A stretch of DNA of 6,808 nucleotides from Promethearchaeota archaeon (GTDB lineage Archaea > Asgardarchaeota > Lokiarchaeia > Sigynarchaeales > SOKP01), in assembly GCA_016839845.1 (NCBI GenBank), contig JAEOTL010000231.1, positions 1 to 6,808 of the forward strand. Direction: 5' to 3'. Below, in pieces: positions 6,087 to 6,808 of this stretch. Below the pieces are notes generated by a model. The model was given only the letters and a program-made list of their open reading frames with translations, did no database searches and had not been told where the DNA came from. Positions within the stretch are counted from its first letter, which is position 1. The number at the start of each line of letters is the position of its first letter. The position numbers and the translations under genes were made by a program.

Positions 6087-6808
6087 TTAAGGTTTAAGTT
6101 TTTTCCACGGTTGCCCAAAGAACAGATAACTTGACACGGCTAAACTACTTCGTAAATCAATCCTGGTAATTCCATCGTCCGTGGATAAATCATGAAATTG
6201 GTCTTCTACAGCTTTTTCCATCTTTGCTGCAATACATTGTTGTCGGGCTTTGAGAATCGCAACTCCTTGACTATGATTGTGTAATAAGTTAATAAAGAAG
6301 TTTGAAATAATTTCATTTGTTTCTTCATTGAATAAGGGATATGTTCTTGAAATTACACCAGTTATATTACTCTGATCGAATTGAGCTACAATCTCTCCAA
6401 ACGTCTTCAGCACATTCTGAAGTTTTATACCTTCTACATCGAAAATTTGTGAATTAAAAAACAAAAGTGGTTGAAGGCTCTTTCCTTTAGATGTTACCAA
6501 ATGGTTTATCTCATTAAATGTTATAATATCATTATCATTTGTGAGGATGTAGCTGTCATTAGGGCTCCATTTACTATAAAATATGTTACTTATGAATATA
6601 ATAATGTGATAGAAATTTTTTGAAAGGTGATTTATTATGTTTTCATGCGTTGCTTGAAGTCCAGTAAGTACAGACAGTTTCTCAATCCCGGGTTGATTGT
6701 TAAAAAAATTAACTATGTAATTTACTTCATTAAGACCTGTAGGAAACGGATAGATTAATTCTTTATTTTTTATTTCTTCATTCCATTTTAAAGGATTGCT
6801 AGCATTTA
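6087..6808 (-). CDS. CHAT-domain (caspase-clan) protein, C-terminal part, catalytic residues apparently lost; runs off the window
   Basis: The frame is open from the right edge to the stop at 6087. It shows 239 C-terminal residues; the TTG at 6500 is internal, not the start. The pattern matches a CHAT domain, the caspase-fold protease module associated with TPR proteins. Visible landmarks are LTGLQATHENI at about 47-57, a strand and loop at 66-75 where the catalytic His is expected, SPNDSYILTND at 81-91, ITFNEINHL at 95-103, a PLLFFNS strand at 113-119 where the catalytic Cys is expected, and an ITGVIS strand. After these come a YPLFNEET loop, FFINLL, GVAILKAR and a closing FFGQPW. In canonical CHAT proteins the His lies in a HFxGHG-type loop and the Cys ends an LSAC-type strand. 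Here the positions read IFISNI and FFNS, so the His aligns with N74 and the Cys with S119. It is probably an inactive, scaffold or sensor-type CHAT. N-terminal domains, such as TPR, are outside the window. Confidence 0.65.
   Translation of the reverse strand, partial: NASNPLKWNEEIKNKELIYPFPTGLNEVNYIVNFFNNQPGIEKLSVLTGLQATHENIINHLSKNFYHIIIFISNIFYSKWSPNDSYILTNDNDIITFNEINHLVTSKGKSLQPLLFFNSQIFDVEGIKLQNVLKTFGEIVAQFDQSNITGVISRTYPLFNEETNEIISNFFINLLHNHSQGVAILKARQQCIAAKMEKAVEDQFHDLSTDDGITRIDLRSSLAVSSYLFFGQPWKKLKP

Noticed and set aside
6087..6500. A separate small 137-residue gene starting at TTG 6500
   Set aside because: The frame stays open to the window edge, and the upstream residues contain the first half of the same CHAT-like domain, so the TTG is internal.
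1..6808. CRISPR array, tRNA, rRNA or insertion sequence
   Set aside because: No regularly spaced repeats, no tRNA- or rRNA-like sequence, no transposase motifs and no terminal inverted repeats were seen on either strand.

Overview
This is a strongly AT-rich window from what is probably an archaeon. The minus-strand starts carry TATA-like boxes about 20 to 35 nt upstream, there is no clear Shine-Dalgarno sequence, and untranslated leaders look short or absent. The gene content (flavodiiron protein, a CHAT-like domain, a DECD-type helicase) would fit an Asgard-type archaeon, but nothing here proves the lineage.

Left part, plus strand (1-1926). A flavodiiron oxygen/NO reductase lacks only its first few residues because it is cut by the window edge. 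It is followed with no intergenic base by an uncharacterised TIM-barrel-like protein. The two probably form one transcriptional unit, with the flavodiiron protein detoxifying O2 or NO in an anaerobe.

Middle, minus strand (1932-3095). A DEAD-box type ATP-dependent RNA helicase has motif II reading DECD. It converges on the plus-strand pair with 5 nt between the stop codons, and each side has a T-run inside the other's 3' end. Its reading frame extends upstream of the nearest TTG to restore the full Q-motif region, and the only plausible start there is CTG.

Right part, minus strand (3197-6808). Three co-oriented genes follow: a solitary N6-adenine-type DNA methyltransferase with a C-terminal target-recognition region and no visible nuclease; a small coiled-coil protein with a phospholipase-D-like half domain whose catalytic residues are replaced; and the C-terminal 239 residues of a CHAT-like (caspase-clan) protein that runs off the window. 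In the CHAT domain both the expected catalytic His and Cys appear substituted. The 57-80 nt gaps hold likely promoters for the first two genes, so this is a cluster of separately promoted genes rather than a tight operon.

The most interesting point is this pairing of a pseudo-CHAT and a pseudo-PLD protein beside an orphan methyltransferase. It has the look of an accessory, possibly defence-related, locus. No known system is matched, and the partners that would settle it lie beyond position 6808.
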